Of a stretch of 64,000 bases of DNA, positions 48,801 to 52,199 are shown piece after piece (position 1 is the first letter of the stretch; the number at the start of each line of letters is the position of its first letter). The translations under genes were made by a program, and so were the position numbers. The DNA comes from Scolanthus callimorphus. Taxonomy: Eukaryota; Cnidaria; Anthozoa; Actiniaria; Edwardsiidae. Under the pieces are notes generated by a model. That model was not told where the DNA came from. It did not search any database and was given only the letters and a program-made list of their open reading frames with translations. The DNA is taken from contig CM066924.1 of NCBI GenBank assembly GCA_033964015.1, positions 1,426,001-1,490,000 on the forward strand. The letters are read 5' to 3'.

Positions 48801-49674
48801 ATACAATATGAGAGGAGATGGGACAGATGAGACAAGTAGTATGGGTTGTACGGTTTGGTGCGAGCCATTTGGATCAATACTAAATACAATATGAGAGGAG
48901 ATGGAACAGATGAGACAAGTAGTATGGGTTGTACGAATTGGTGCAAGCCCTTTGGGTCAAAACTAAATACAATATGAGAGGAGATGGGACAGATGAGACA
49001 AGTAGTATGGGCTGTACGGTTTGGTGCCAGCCCTTTGGATCAATACTAAATACAATATGAGAGGAGATGGAACAGATGAGACAAGTAGTATGGGTGGTAC
49101 GGTTTGGTGCCAGCCCTATGGGTCAACACTAAATAGAAAATGAGAGGAGCTGGAACAGATGAGACAATTAGTATGGGTTGTACGGTTTGGTGCCAGCCCT
49201 TTGGGTCAATACTAAATACAGGATGCGAGTTGGAACAGATAAGACAAGTAGTATGGGTGGTACGGTTTGGTGCCAGCCCTTTGGGTAAATACTAAATACA
49301 AGACGAGAGGAGCTTGAACAGAGGAGAGAAATGTAGTATGGGTTGTACGGTATAGTGTAAGCCCTTTGGGTCAATACTAAATACAAGATGAAATAAGTAG
49401 TATGTGTTGTACGGTTTTGTAACAAGGTGTAGAAGCTCACCGTAAGTCTCGCCTTCTTCCAATCTCCTCGTCATCCATTTCCCATGGTGCACTGGTGGTG
49501 TTGCTAGGCAACTCTTTTAGCTGACCATCGGTGAATGGCGGCGCGGAAAGGCTATTCTCGACCATTAATGTTGCCACCTCAGTGTCAAGATCACCAATGG
49601 CGCCTAGAGCACGCACGAAATGACCGTTGGGATACATTGAGTCCACTTCCCAGGAATCAATACGAACTATGAAC
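15743..49674 (-). CDS. DIS3L: DIS3-like exonuclease 1, 18 exons, 5' partial
   Basis: DIS3L is the cytoplasmic exosome-associated 3'-5' exoribonuclease of the RNase II/RNB family. The exons, 5' to 3' on the minus strand, are 49441-49674, 47589-47657, 47115-47213, 30327-30419, 29716-29818, 28823-28920, 26980-27056, 26402-26481, 26047-26142, 24582-24669, 21371-21437, 20490-20639, 19395-19499, 18627-18769, 16971-17062, 16248-16330, 15900-16046 and 15743-15823. They run from the OB segment ([11 protein letters not shown]) through the RNB catalytic loop [12 protein letters not shown] (Asp ligands present), [37 protein letters not shown] and [13 protein letters not shown], to the S1 region and a stop. 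Peptides such as ADRRYDMLP and ELEGVEV match remembered DIS3L rather than DIS3 or DIS3L2. All have GT/AG sites and phases agree except at 24582-24669. The N-terminal PIN/CSD exons were not seen. One intron is 16.7 kb and carries transposons and other ORFs. Confidence 0.9.
15900..16046 (-). CDS. DIS3L: DIS3L exon: end of S1 and C-terminal tail
   Basis: Encodes [20 protein letters not shown], then a Pro/Glu-rich tail ending KRNDLVK. Acceptor TTTTTTAG, donor GTGGGTTT. Confidence 0.85.
16248..16330 (-). CDS. DIS3L: DIS3L exon: S1 region
   Basis: Encodes [20 protein letters not shown], then RLFDHIQ; the FxLFDHV/I motif is typical of the DIS3L S1 end. Acceptor TCAACAG, donor GTTTGTC. Confidence 0.9.
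16971..17062 (-). CDS. DIS3L: DIS3L exon: S1 region
   Basis: Encodes [20 protein letters not shown], then [10 protein letters not shown], corresponding to the FGIKGAAYLKNKDG segment of vertebrate DIS3L. Acceptor ATACAG, donor GTAACG. Confidence 0.9.
17139..17390. mobile_element. TIR MITE (AGAGCGGATTTCACATGACTGTC ends)
   Basis: The ends AGAGCGGATTTCACATGACT and AGTCATGTGAAACCCGCTCT are inverted repeats. Arms carry ATTGGCTA and GCAATTG motifs. Lies in a DIS3L intron. Confidence 0.78.
17786..18620 (+). mobile_element. Non-LTR retrotransposon fragment (RT palm to 3' end)
   Basis: Begins at the reverse transcriptase YADD box ([14 protein letters not shown], 17790) and continues through [20 protein letters not shown] and [20 protein letters not shown], the thumb and post-RT region of LINE polymerases. 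It has at least one frameshift and a 3' end with AATAAAGATC. It is 5'-truncated and inactive, within a DIS3L intron in antisense. Confidence 0.85.
18627..18769 (-). CDS. DIS3L: DIS3L exon: RNB-S1 junction
   Basis: Encodes [20 protein letters not shown], then an acidic stretch and [19 protein letters not shown]. Acceptor CCATAG, donor GTCTGTAC. Confidence 0.92.
18891..19051. mobile_element. Hairpin MITE (GATTTCGTATGACTGTGAAAAG ends)
   Basis: The left end TAGAGTAGATTTCGTATGAC TGTGAAAAGTGCCGC is mirrored by GGCACTTTTCACAGTCACAC. It is the same family as the element at 51769-51948, with arms rich in CACGGTCACGG. Confidence 0.78.
19395..19499 (-). CDS. DIS3L: DIS3L exon: end of RNB
   Basis: Encodes [20 protein letters not shown], then [15 protein letters not shown]. 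Acceptor CTTTGAG, donor GTAAGAGG. A 42-bp array fills the intron upstream. Confidence 0.92.
19560..20345. repeat. 42-bp (2 x 21) minisatellite
   Basis: About 18 units of TTCATGCTTCCCTGACAAGC alternating with TTTATGTATCCCTTACAAGC. As 21 is a multiple of 3 and stops are absent, both strands show long open frames (up to 312 codons), but these are repeat artefacts inside a DIS3L intron. Confidence 0.9.
20490..20639 (-). CDS. DIS3L: DIS3L exon: RNB catalytic C-terminal motif
   Basis: Encodes [20 protein letters not shown], then [20 protein letters not shown] and DVI. The [11 protein letters not shown] motif contains the catalytic and RNA-contacting arginines of RNB enzymes. Acceptor TTTTCAG, donor GTAAGTG. 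Confidence 0.95.
20690..21175 (+). mobile_element. LINE 3'-end fragment with (TCTA)n tail
   Basis: Encodes [20 protein letters not shown], then [20 protein letters not shown] and [11 protein letters not shown], the C-terminal end of a LINE ORF2. It ends in AATAAAGTTT and (CTAT)n. Strongly 5'-truncated, in a DIS3L intron. Confidence 0.82.
21371..21437 (-). CDS. DIS3L: DIS3L exon: RNB ([10 protein letters not shown])
   Basis: Encodes [20 protein letters not shown] and NK, a conserved RNB segment. Acceptor ACGTCAG, donor GTGAGT. Phase 2 at the start fits the corrected, not the literal, frame of the previous exon. Confidence 0.9.
21880..22240. repeat. Dispersed repeat, inverse copy of 62.99-63.22 kb
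   Basis: AAAGTGGAAACAATTTTTAG, ATAAAGAATTGGCGATAACA and GTTGTGAAG...TGTTGATTTCAT-type words recur in reverse complement around 62990-63220 (TGACAGCACCATGAAATCAA, GGTGTTAATCGCCAATTCTT). Family unknown. Confidence 0.7.
22290..24433 (+). mobile_element. Non-LTR retrotransposon, decayed RT ORF2
   Basis: In order: pre-RT linker ([11 protein letters not shown]), RT block [72 protein letters not shown] (catalytic YADD at 23441), then [20 protein letters not shown], and a C-terminal [20 protein letters not shown]. Several frameshifts split it into six or more ORFs. It ends with AATAAAATTACTATC and (TATC)n. It has no endonuclease domain, so it is 5'-truncated. It sits in the same DIS3L intron as the fragment at 20.7 kb and belongs to a similar family. 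Confidence 0.9.
24582..24669 (-). CDS. DIS3L: DIS3L exon with two single-base insertions
   Basis: The exon starts [17 protein letters not shown] in phase 0, aligning without gaps to the remembered vertebrate segment LRQHPPPHQEFFSELRE. The expected continuation is then present in two other frames: CAQAK after one extra base, and GFSIQTS after one extra base in a GGGG run. The 88 nt therefore give phase 1, while the next exon needs phase 2. The acceptor (TTTATAG) and donor (GTACAA) are normal. Either the assembly has two one-base errors or the gene is damaged here. Confidence 0.7.
24917..25000. mobile_element. Small hairpin MITE
   Basis: TGGTACCCTGGTTACCAGAG and CAAGCTTCACTC-type arms are mirrored by GGAGTGATGCTTGGAGACTC and TGGTACCCAGG. 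About 85 bp. Confidence 0.5.
25372..25850. mobile_element. TIR element copy 1 (AAAACCCGCATAAAAGAA ends)
   Basis: It is a ~470-bp element with ends AAAACCGCATAATAGAAC and TTCTTTTATGCGGGTTTTTA and interior marks TCAGGCTGAAATTTGGTCAA, GCAGGAATTCCAGGATACAT and AACACCTGTTCTTTTATGCG. Related copies are at 30470-30755 (partial) and 56638-57092 (opposite orientation). Confidence 0.8.
26047..26142 (-). CDS. DIS3L: DIS3L exon: RNB
   Basis: Encodes [20 protein letters not shown], then [12 protein letters not shown]. Acceptor GTTTCAG, donor GTAAGTGG, phase 0 at the end. Confidence 0.92.
26402..26481 (-). CDS. DIS3L: DIS3L exon: DIS3L-type RNB insert
   Basis: Encodes [20 protein letters not shown], then DLVPKQ. 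This stretch is diagnostic for DIS3L against DIS3. Acceptor TTCGCAG, donor GTCAGTT. Confidence 0.92.
26530..26870. mobile_element. Inverted pair of the GC-rich dispersed repeat
   Basis: Two arms of about 150 bp are inverted around 26700: GCGCATGCGTCAATGCCTGT faces GACGCATGCGCGAGACTTGA, and GGGGCATACGCAGGAAGTTT faces AACTTTCTGCGCATGCTCCA. A foldback form of the CCCCAGAGCCTCCCC family, in a DIS3L intron. Confidence 0.72.
26980..27056 (-). CDS. DIS3L: DIS3L exon: RNB helical segment
   Basis: Encodes [20 protein letters not shown], then RRSVE. Acceptor GTATCAG, donor GTGGGAA. Confidence 0.88.
27333..27757. repeat. 25-bp minisatellite, ~17 copies
   Basis: Unit ACGGCACGCACGTACTAGAC + ACGGT/C. Variants are limited to GGCAC/GGTAC. 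The unit contains the palindrome-like ACGTAC and repeated CACG words. Confidence 0.95.
28335..28400. repeat. 15-bp tandem repeat
   Basis: About four units of AGTACTTGTGTCTAG near the right end of the TIR element. TCTAGTAC echoes the GTACTAGAC word of the 25-bp array in inverse orientation. Confidence 0.85.
28550..28800. mobile_element. Hairpin MITE (CTACTAGTAGGCTATA family)
   Basis: Contains CCCGAATGGGCTCTGAGTCA facing TATTGACTCAGAGGCCATGA, and TTCGCTACTAGTAGGCTATA facing TATAGCCTACTAGTAGCTCA. A near copy is at 33571-33777. Confidence 0.65.
28823..28920 (-). CDS. DIS3L: DIS3L exon: RNB helical segment
   Basis: Encodes [20 protein letters not shown], then [12 protein letters not shown]. Acceptor TCTTCAG, donor GTAAGTT. 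Confidence 0.88.
29716..29818 (-). CDS. DIS3L: DIS3L exon: RNB
   Basis: Encodes [19 protein letters not shown] and then [15 protein letters not shown]. Acceptor CTCTCAG, donor GTAAGAAG. Confidence 0.92.
29955..30271. mobile_element. Long-arm hairpin MITE
   Basis: TTACTACTCTTCCCAGTAGA, CCGTTACACCTCTCG and later GTACCACGTGATGAGTTGCT on the left are mirrored by GCAACCCATCACGTGGTACA, CGAGAGGTGTAACGGTCTAC and TGGGAAGAGTAGTAA on the right. Arms are about 130 bp. Between DIS3L exons. Confidence 0.85.
30327..30419 (-). CDS. DIS3L: DIS3L exon: RNB core
   Basis: Encodes [19 protein letters not shown] followed by [12 protein letters not shown]. Acceptor TTTACAG, donor GTAAGTGG. It lies 16.7 kb downstream of the previous exon. 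Confidence 0.93.
30470..30755. mobile_element. TIR element copy 2, partial
   Basis: Shares CAGCAGGAATTCCAGGATAC, TTGACTGTTGGTAGTATATG and CCCAAAACACCTGTTCTTTT + ATGCGGGTTTTTACTG with the copies at 25.4 and 56.7 kb, but lacks the left end. Confidence 0.78.
30900..32590. other. Start of the 16.7-kb DIS3L intron, no gene seen
   Basis: Short ORFs on both strands (31244-31598, 31920-32216) have no recognisable domain. The segment 30950-31100 is GC-richer and ends in a donor-like GAG|GTAAGTTCC, but no partner exon was found. Confidence 0.5.
32600..33480 (-). mobile_element. LINE C-terminal fragment with zf-RVT-like domain
   Basis: Minus-strand peptides [16 protein letters not shown] and [20 protein letters not shown], then [14 protein letters not shown], match the zinc-binding region after the RT of L1-like LINEs (order: 'I.DL.DENG', 'KILHRIL', 'C..C....ET..HLL'). 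Frames are broken. It sits in the large DIS3L intron. Confidence 0.75.
33571..33777. mobile_element. TIR MITE
   Basis: TAATTGTTTTAGTCAAATCA + CACCAGTAG is mirrored by CTTACTAGTGTGATTTGACT + AATTA. The interior resembles the element at 28550-28800. Confidence 0.7.
33886..34058. mobile_element. Hairpin MITE
   Basis: AGTAGAAACCCACTTGCATA is mirrored by ATGCGAGTGGGTTTCTACT; an inner pair of TCGCTACTCACTATCTATTA and TGATAGATAGCGAGTAGCGG also matches. It lies beside another foldback at 33770-33885. Confidence 0.75.
34433..34504 (-). repeat. Split direct repeat B2
   Basis: A 72-bp block from AATAGTATTCTATTTCATAA to ATGATTGACCAGC, apparently identical in length and sequence to B1 at 34758-34829. 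Confidence 0.85.
34597..34761 (-). repeat. Split direct repeat A2
   Basis: About 165 bp from TCCTCGTTCCGCTGGAAAAC to GAGTGTTATGAATAG, matching A1 at 39794-39958 apart from a one-base T-run difference. It directly joins B1. Confidence 0.88.
34758..34829 (-). repeat. Split direct repeat B1
   Basis: The second 72-bp copy of the B block, adjoining A2 on one side and the internal region of the element on the other. Confidence 0.85.
35042..36379 (-). CDS. Tyrosine recombinase of the YR retrotransposon
   Basis: A 445-residue open frame. The N-terminus has a zinc-ribbon-like set CPVC (12-15) and CQRC (26-29), and a second Cys/His cluster at about 115-132 (HHNSC, CGC). The C-terminal half is a tyrosine recombinase catalytic domain: R244 in SGDRPGDL, H358-x-x-R361 in LHGFRSG, H381 in EHVGW, and the nucleophile in ALYYLQL (Y392 or Y393). 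All four catalytic signatures are present, so the protein could be active. In the family it integrates a circular DNA copy of the retroelement without an integrase or target duplication. The frame is intact, unlike gag and RT, and the last residues ([19 protein letters not shown]) form a basic tail. Confidence 0.88.
   Translation of the reverse strand: MVAKLFIASVRCPVCQHPNDCDFRFCQRCGYNRKILKAATIGDISVDLDAIDARVQQLLNYDKATSYAKQKDSLQKELEGFLSALPGCVTLATVSPRDLCRFLVYKDKSGRTQVHHNSCSFMGQRGKHPCGCPMRLSYKSVDSYIGKLRAIFHANGRDGEWDRRLGLGNPAADKLVKDYLRLVTAEQLQARVTPKQATPFFVDKLTRLSEHLQRSLGKAKTNIERFIIARDQAYFKAAFFSGDRPGDLGQVKTPEILRFPNDDGFLFNQVWGKTLRDGDQNVFGVRRNPQSAICPIRGIELYMDVARQIGINLTTSYLFRPTTSNNGVRDAPLTSSTADARLKFYLKEMKADEGETLHGFRSGCAITLALTGADLSEIMEHVGWARRHTALYYLQLAKVLNPSGASAKLAETSDEVASPWRDANQLKKFVCAFPVDNPQKRARPV
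36790..37308 (-). pseudogene. Reverse transcriptase fragment of the YR element
   Basis: Encodes [40 protein letters not shown] and [20 protein letters not shown], the fingers/palm blocks of a DIRS/Ngaro-type RT. The catalytic YIDD follows in another frame (minus strand near 36860), so a frameshift lies just before it. The coding sense stops soon after, and RNase H is absent in the 400 bp before the recombinase. Upstream, 37480-37740 encodes a further piece ([20 protein letters not shown]). Confidence 0.8.
38029..38536 (-). pseudogene. Gag-like protein with CCHC knuckle, frameshifted
   Basis: The first frame encodes a helical gag-like stretch ([40 protein letters not shown]). A second frame near 38160-38029 encodes [19 protein letters not shown], a C-x2-C-x4-H-x4-C nucleic-acid knuckle, then a lysine-rich tail and stop. 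The frame change lies at about 38140-38180. Position first in the element fits gag. Confidence 0.75.
38880..39485. repeat. 75-bp tandem repeat inside the gag leader
   Basis: About eight units marked by AATCAGCATTCGATTTCCAT + CGAATCGTCATTTTACGAAC and TTGCGCTTTCTCCCGTCC. Spacing is 71-76 bp, mostly 75 (25 codons). Plus-strand open frames over it (39049-39621) are artefacts. Confidence 0.88.
39588..39764 (-). CDS. Pro/Ala/Glu-rich N-terminus of element ORF1
   Basis: From [20 protein letters not shown] to [10 protein letters not shown]: an acidic, Pro/Ala-rich, probably disordered leader just inside repeat A1. Its place suggests the start of ORF1/gag, now separated from the gag body by the 75-bp array; an intron or decay would explain the gap. 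Confidence 0.5.
   Translation of the reverse strand, partial: TTLAMAEPVQHPNPDLPAAAEDAPQVNEPAPELPQPAEQEAAAAPVANQQELEVVILS
39794..39958 (-). repeat. Split direct repeat A1
   Basis: The 5' terminal repeat of the YR element (minus orientation), matching A2 at 34597-34761. No B copy follows it, as expected for the A1-(B1A2B2) arrangement. Confidence 0.88.
40325..40480. repeat. MITE-like repeat (GCGCTTTGATTGGTCCAAATC)
   Basis: CGATATAACGCGCGCTTTGA + TTGGTCCAAATCTATGCTCT and GCTCTATTTCGCCGATAAAG recur in inverse order at 52040-52175. Non-coding. Confidence 0.6.
40614..41975 (-). CDS. Unrecognised beta-rich ORF (C-terminal half of a broken gene?)
   Basis: An open frame of about 450 codons, no introns seen. 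Composition is acidic and beta-prone, with repeated Asp/Asn/Gly clusters ([45 protein letters not shown]) that resemble, without matching, calcium-binding beta-roll-like repeats. No catalytic motif was recognised. It follows 42034-43254 on the same strand with about 60 nt between and in another frame. The gap itself has coding character in the third frame, so the pair may be one gene with frameshifts. It could be a bacterial-type toxin-like or adhesin-like protein; I cannot name the family. Confidence 0.55.
   Translation of the reverse strand, partial: FLWKGKKGTEYGGVHVFIDSNFLPDKNLNGIFIDTNVNRIDTNVNRAEYRNRNVQQNDVISINDYKLAKGIHKIKILTRFGDDCLNINGMIGEFHDDYTNTLEAILGYSIEDTNILSFKGMTKERDDIKGVYFNTKTNVLKYFHGNNRKTHTLGTVYGVSIFDGSPFDDHIVLFENLEVYQTSGSNVYEIDFDEIEKLHLNYPRGRSFTIVDRSKQPLKINLKTSDAHKIKSNNIVLSYKKLKIFSSKGRFSHMPKIELSLKNTTTFGNIFINDKNPRQINHGNFNPRRIYGQRKELSIDSGPSSVSFHGGEKDDLLFLKCPTEQNLNSADYVVDMKMGIDAVVISDKYFLEPCGIEGDTVTLKVHEGPQFDSRDTFIISIEKSSPDEEGPAFRINIELRNVERIITEYSDRLVAFDVGRQHYTYSMPMNLFDRYIDETRKKYKIETSVDNLE
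42034..43173 (-). CDS. Unrecognised secreted protein with hydrophobic Gly/Ala-rich core
   Basis: The open frame reaches 43254, but the start at 43173 gives a good signal peptide ([19 protein letters not shown], then TVKA before the likely cut). Next come amphipathic helices rich in Lys/Glu/Ala (residues ~40-190), a glycine/alanine hydrophobic stretch of about 75 residues with two possible membrane hairpins ([40 protein letters not shown]), and a soluble end. The helical-plus-hydrophobic layout is reminiscent of pore-forming or membrane-translocating proteins; that is a structural impression, not a match. Intronless, inside the DIS3L intron, with no transposon motif. May be a retrocopy or transferred gene. 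Confidence 0.6.
   Translation of the reverse strand: MLKMIIVYALVPLALMLSCPTVKASKIANLAKATIVPNSALGIYSRSSSVAALSLLEQEKLEEATETLVQTALTLSLLDVGGATVLPITEEVVKYVMTETKFGATREAMKHYNKVLKQEATKKALSSVSESAITEAKQALSDTLKGDIAKSTRKIQKAFTKVSKWFKGASVLDVLGPITDALSIGLNVWGLDVAIRDGNDAGIAAASLSIAAGVMGISTFIAAIVTGSATLGPLGAIAGAIIGVLATLIELYGGPNYDKAAVEAYRAKLKQLKNIQDLSIATINKKMEFLEHVGSPFTDVYVNNQAASVMVTGNAFGPLYMVDSFKNKDAGVTYNNSFILRGYMGGQISAVTNIQKDAKKQLKNGTYICIGHYRVYTVP
43576..43955. mobile_element. TIR MITE (TTTGGTCAAGCGAT ends)
   Basis: ACTCTTTGTTTGGTCAAGCG is mirrored by CGCTTGACCAAATAGAGT, with further inverse pairs (ACAGGTTTTCTACTGTAC / GTACGAAACCTG; AGAGCCCGTGTCAGCC / GGCTGACACAGGCTCT). About 380 bp. Confidence 0.75.
43960..45470. 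other. Gene-free part of the DIS3L intron
   Basis: AT-rich. Inverse-related segments near 44390-44500 and 44700-44870 (CTACATTCGTCCGTG-like and GGAATGTAGGCGAACTTG) hint at another foldback element. Confidence 0.45.
45478..46470. repeat. 183-bp satellite, ~5.5 copies
   Basis: Exact 183-bp spacing of AATCACGTG at 45482, 45665, 45848, 46031, 46214 and 46397. Units include CATCAGACGCGTTGCTCGAT, ACACCCCTCACACTTATCCC and paired TTTAACGTTATTGTAATGTG. Copies differ by only a few bases, so amplification is recent or homogenised. Non-coding. Confidence 0.95.
46555..46690. repeat. Dispersed GC-rich repeat copy
   Basis: Degenerate copy of the CAAATGGATGTCCCCAGAGC family, with TTTCGCACATGTCGAAACGT in place of the usual TGCGCATGCTCCAACGCT. 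Confidence 0.55.
47115..47213 (-). CDS. DIS3L: DIS3L exon: RNB core
   Basis: Encodes [20 protein letters not shown] and a tail ending [15 protein letters not shown] is a strongly conserved RNB motif. The acceptor lies after a (TA)n/T-rich tract; the intron before it contains the hammerhead ribozyme. Confidence 0.92.
47214..47560 (-). mobile_element. Hammerhead-bearing retroelement fragment (Penelope/retrozyme-like)
   Basis: Almost the whole 375-nt DIS3L intron is one repeat-like segment ending in (TA)n/T-rich DNA. It contains the hammerhead ribozyme. Type I hammerheads with a palindromic, weak stem III are known in Penelope-like elements and animal retrozymes. No RT or GIY-YIG sequence is present, so the parent class is inferred. 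Confidence 0.5.
47259..47333 (-). ncRNA. Type I hammerhead ribozyme
   Basis: Minus strand 5' to 3': stem I 5' strand GUCUCA (47333-47328) - internal loop - UCUGCA (47311-47306); core CUGAUGA (47305-47299); stem II GCCC-ACAAA-GGGC (47298-47286); core GAAA (47285-47282); stem III CAG-UA-CUG (47281-47274); U-C cleavage site (47273-47272); stem I 3' strand UGCAGA (47271-47266), one U, UGAGAC (47264-47259). All invariant core bases are present and stem I pairs perfectly in two segments. The predicted cut is between 47272 and 47271. The very short stem III loop suggests that it works best as a dimer, as in retroelement hammerheads. Confidence 0.88.
47589..47657 (-). CDS. DIS3L: DIS3L exon: RNB catalytic aspartate loop
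   Basis: Encodes [20 protein letters not shown]. The Asp cluster D-x5-D-x-DD is the metal-binding active site of RNase II-type enzymes. The acceptor is TATGTTCCAG and the donor GTAATA. The exon start is the parent of the 83-bp array immediately upstream. Confidence 0.92.
47640..49438. repeat. 83-bp array derived from a DIS3L 3' splice site
   Basis: About 21 units with exact 83-bp spacing (e.g. 47769, 47852, 47935). The unit on the minus strand reads ...CTGTTCCATCTCCTCTCATA + TTGTATTTAGTATTGACCCA + AAGGG, a copy of the acceptor and first ~30 nt of DIS3L exon 47589-47657 (TTCCAG|CTCCTCACATCTTG). It fills the intron between two DIS3L exons. Open frames with repeated SIDPKG are shadows of it. 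Confidence 0.93.
49441..49674 (-). CDS. DIS3L: DIS3L exon: OB-fold segment before RNB
   Basis: Encodes [27 protein letters not shown] and a linker ending EIGRRRDLR. This is the cold-shock/OB part just before the RNB domain. Acceptor TTTCAG, donor GTGAGC. It is the most 5' DIS3L exon found; the 83-bp array starts directly at its donor side. Confidence 0.9.
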
Positions 49675-50134
49675 CTGAAAAAAAAAACACAGGTGTGACG
49701 TCATCATCAGACGGAAGGCTTGAATATAAAATAAATGGCTGTTATTCACCGGTTGGGAGGTTCCGATCGTGAAATACCGTAAACGACAGATTAAATTAAA
49801 TGTCGAGGTAAGTATTTTCAAGGCCGAGGCCACGGTATTTCACTATCTGGAGCAAACCCAAGCCAATAAATAATATATTTGATATCATTTTTTAGGACAG
49901 CATTATGACATAACGCAAAAGTGTAGGAAATAACAGAAATGTTCAGGATTGTTAACGCAGCATGTTACCATTGCTTTTTGCTTTGTTCTTTGCAATATTG
50001 TGTCCTTATTAAAGTAAATTTTCGCTTTCTAGTGTGAGAATATTTGATCGTGTGGCGCCGTGCTTTGTTGGACGTCATGTTCCTGGTATGAACAAGGTAT
50101 TACAGTGAAACAGCTAAACTTTACGGAAACAGAT

Positions 50135-50855
50135 AGTACGGTCAATTTAGCCCGAAAAAAACCCCGAACCTGGAAAAAATTGCAACATGGTACTAATTGT
50201 CAAAAACATATGTAGGAATAACATATCCAAATTTCGTAGAAATCCGACCGGGGGAAATTGGTTAAATTTTTTGTTTTACTGGCGACGTCAAGGGCGCCTT
50301 TGGTTTTCGGCGGCGCTTAGACCATGAAAACACAGAAACTGGGAGAATGTTTAAATACTGTACAGATGAAACCGGGGAAGACTTAAGAAGGTTTTTCGGT
50401 AAATAATTTCTGAGCGATTAGGGCTATGAACAGTTTATTTGTTTTATTTCGTTTTGCTTATTATATTCAAACTATGGTGTATCACCTACGCGGGAAATAC
50501 AAGGATCATACGGGATTCGTCAAAACTGAGGATTATTTAGTCATTATTTTGCAGAACTGGTTATAAACAAACAAAAAAATCATAAATGTGCAATCATATT
50601 ATGCAGTAGAAAGAATTGCTCGACATCGCATTCATTATCACACCGAGTTACGGCTATACAGTCCATAGCCCTCTCTTCGAATTGTTCGCTTTCATTGTCG
50701 AAGTGCCACCGAAAACAACAGGCTTTCCTTCGTGCAGACGGAAAACCACAAATTTAACTAACTTCCCCCGAACAGATTTTCACAAAATCTTAGTTGTATT
50801 ATAAAAATCCCATGTTGCAAATTTTTCGAGGTTAAAAGCTAAATTGACCGGACTA
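50135..50855. mobile_element. ~720-bp non-autonomous TIR element
   Basis: TAGTACGGTCAATTTAGC at the left is mirrored by GCTAAATTGACCGGACTA at the right; the sub-terminal AAAAATTGCAACATGG is mirrored by CCATGTTGCAAATTTTT. Long AT-rich interior, no transposase. Confidence 0.8.
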
Positions 50856-51109
50856 AGAAGCGTGCGCTTCACGGAATTCAACGCGCGCGCGATTCATTGG
50901 GATCCGGGGTTCGTATCGTAAGAATCCGAACCGCTTGCGAGCCAATCAGAGCGCGATTTAATCAAATTTGGACAGCTAATAAATATAGACGTCACAGTTT
51001 GCAATTTGGCACCTTATTTGATACAATTTATCACAAAAAAGTAATGTTTAGTCGTAGAACTGAAGAGCATCCCTGATACAGCCTGCCGCATTACCATCAT
51101 ACATCTTGT

Positions 51110-51620
51110 CACGCCAACCACATATACATCGACACGTCATCCTACTTCAAACTGTCACGTAATTGTCAAGAAAATATTGTCACGGCGCAATGATCACATT
51201 CCTTTGGTCACGCAACGCATCAACCTGTCTCGTGCTAATTCGGCGCACTAATTCACGTAATTACCCTTAAAACTGACACGACATTCTCATCAATCTTGTC
51301 ACGGTGCCGTGTTCACATACCTTTGGTCACGCAACGCACCCAACTGTCTGGTGCTAATTTGGCGTGCTCATTCACGTCATTACCCTTAAAACTGACACGT
51401 CATTCTCACCAACCTTGTCACGGTGCCGTTTTCACATACCTTTGGTCACGCAACGCATTCACCTGTCTGGTGCTAAATTCGGCGTGGTCATTCACGCCAT
51501 TGCTGGCCCTTAAAACTGTCACGTCATTCTCACCAACCTTGCCACGGTGCCGTGTTCACATACCTTTGGTCACGCAACGCATCCAACTGCCTGGTGCTAA
51601 TTCGGATCTTTGGGATACGA
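51110..51620. repeat. ~120-bp tandem repeat, ~4 copies
   Basis: Units of 118-124 bp carry CTTTGGTCACGCAACGCATC, ACCCTTAAAACTGACACGTC and ACCTTGTCACGGTGCCGT. Copies are more diverged than in the other arrays. Confidence 0.85.
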
Positions 51621-51768
51621 TAGTCCCATGGAACAACTAGAACCTGGGGAGCAACAACGACAAAATTAAGAAATATTTTTCACATTCGTTACAATGTATT
51701 TAGCAATGGATCATTCTAGTCATAATGACGTATGACATGAGAGGTAGATAGTTTCATCTCTAGCGTAT

Positions 51769-51948
51769 AGAGCAGATTTCGTATGACTGTGAAAAGTGCC
51801 GCGAAAGAGTAGTAACGCGCAGCGACCGTGACCGTACCGCGACTACGCGATTTCGTTCGGTACCTACAGCAGGCCAGGTTCCGTACCGCCACCGCGACAG
51901 TACCGCGCCGTGTCGCGGTACTTTTCACAGTTATACGAAATCTGCTCT
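51769..51948. mobile_element. Hairpin MITE (same family as 18.9 kb)
   Basis: AGAGCAGATTTCGTATGACT + GTGAAAAGTGCCGCG is mirrored by CGCGGTACTTTTCACAGTTA + TACGAAATCTGCTCT. 180 bp. Confidence 0.82.
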
Positions 51949-52039
51949 ATGAGGTAGAGTGACAAGCGTGGTGTGAATGTGTCACAGGCAGAGGCGCGCG
52001 CCCTCTCCTTTACGAAATGCGCGCTTTTCACTCGTGTCT

Positions 52040-52175
52040 CTCCAAACATCACAAGCTCTATTTCGCCGATAAAGTCATAGAAAGTTGTGATTATGCTTTT
52101 ATGGGGAGACCATTACTATATTTGTGAGAAATATAGCATAGATTTGGACCAAACAGAGCGCACGTTATATCGTAG
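52040..52175. repeat. MITE-like repeat, inverse of the 40.3-kb copy
   Basis: CTCTATTTCGCCGATAAAGT and GATTTGGACCAAACAGAGCG + CACGTTATATCG match 40325-40480 in reverse order and orientation. Confidence 0.6.
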
Positions 52176-52199
52176 CTATATTATAATTTTCTTTATAAA

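Noticed and set aside
47770..49440. ORFs with repeated [11 protein letters not shown] / GWHQTVQP peptides
   Set aside because: Shadows of the 83-bp array copied from a DIS3L exon edge; the 83-bp period breaks the frame at each unit.
15743..49674. Assignment as DIS3 (RRP44) rather than DIS3L
   Set aside because: Diagnostic stretches ([51 protein letters not shown]) follow remembered DIS3L, not DIS3 or DIS3L2.
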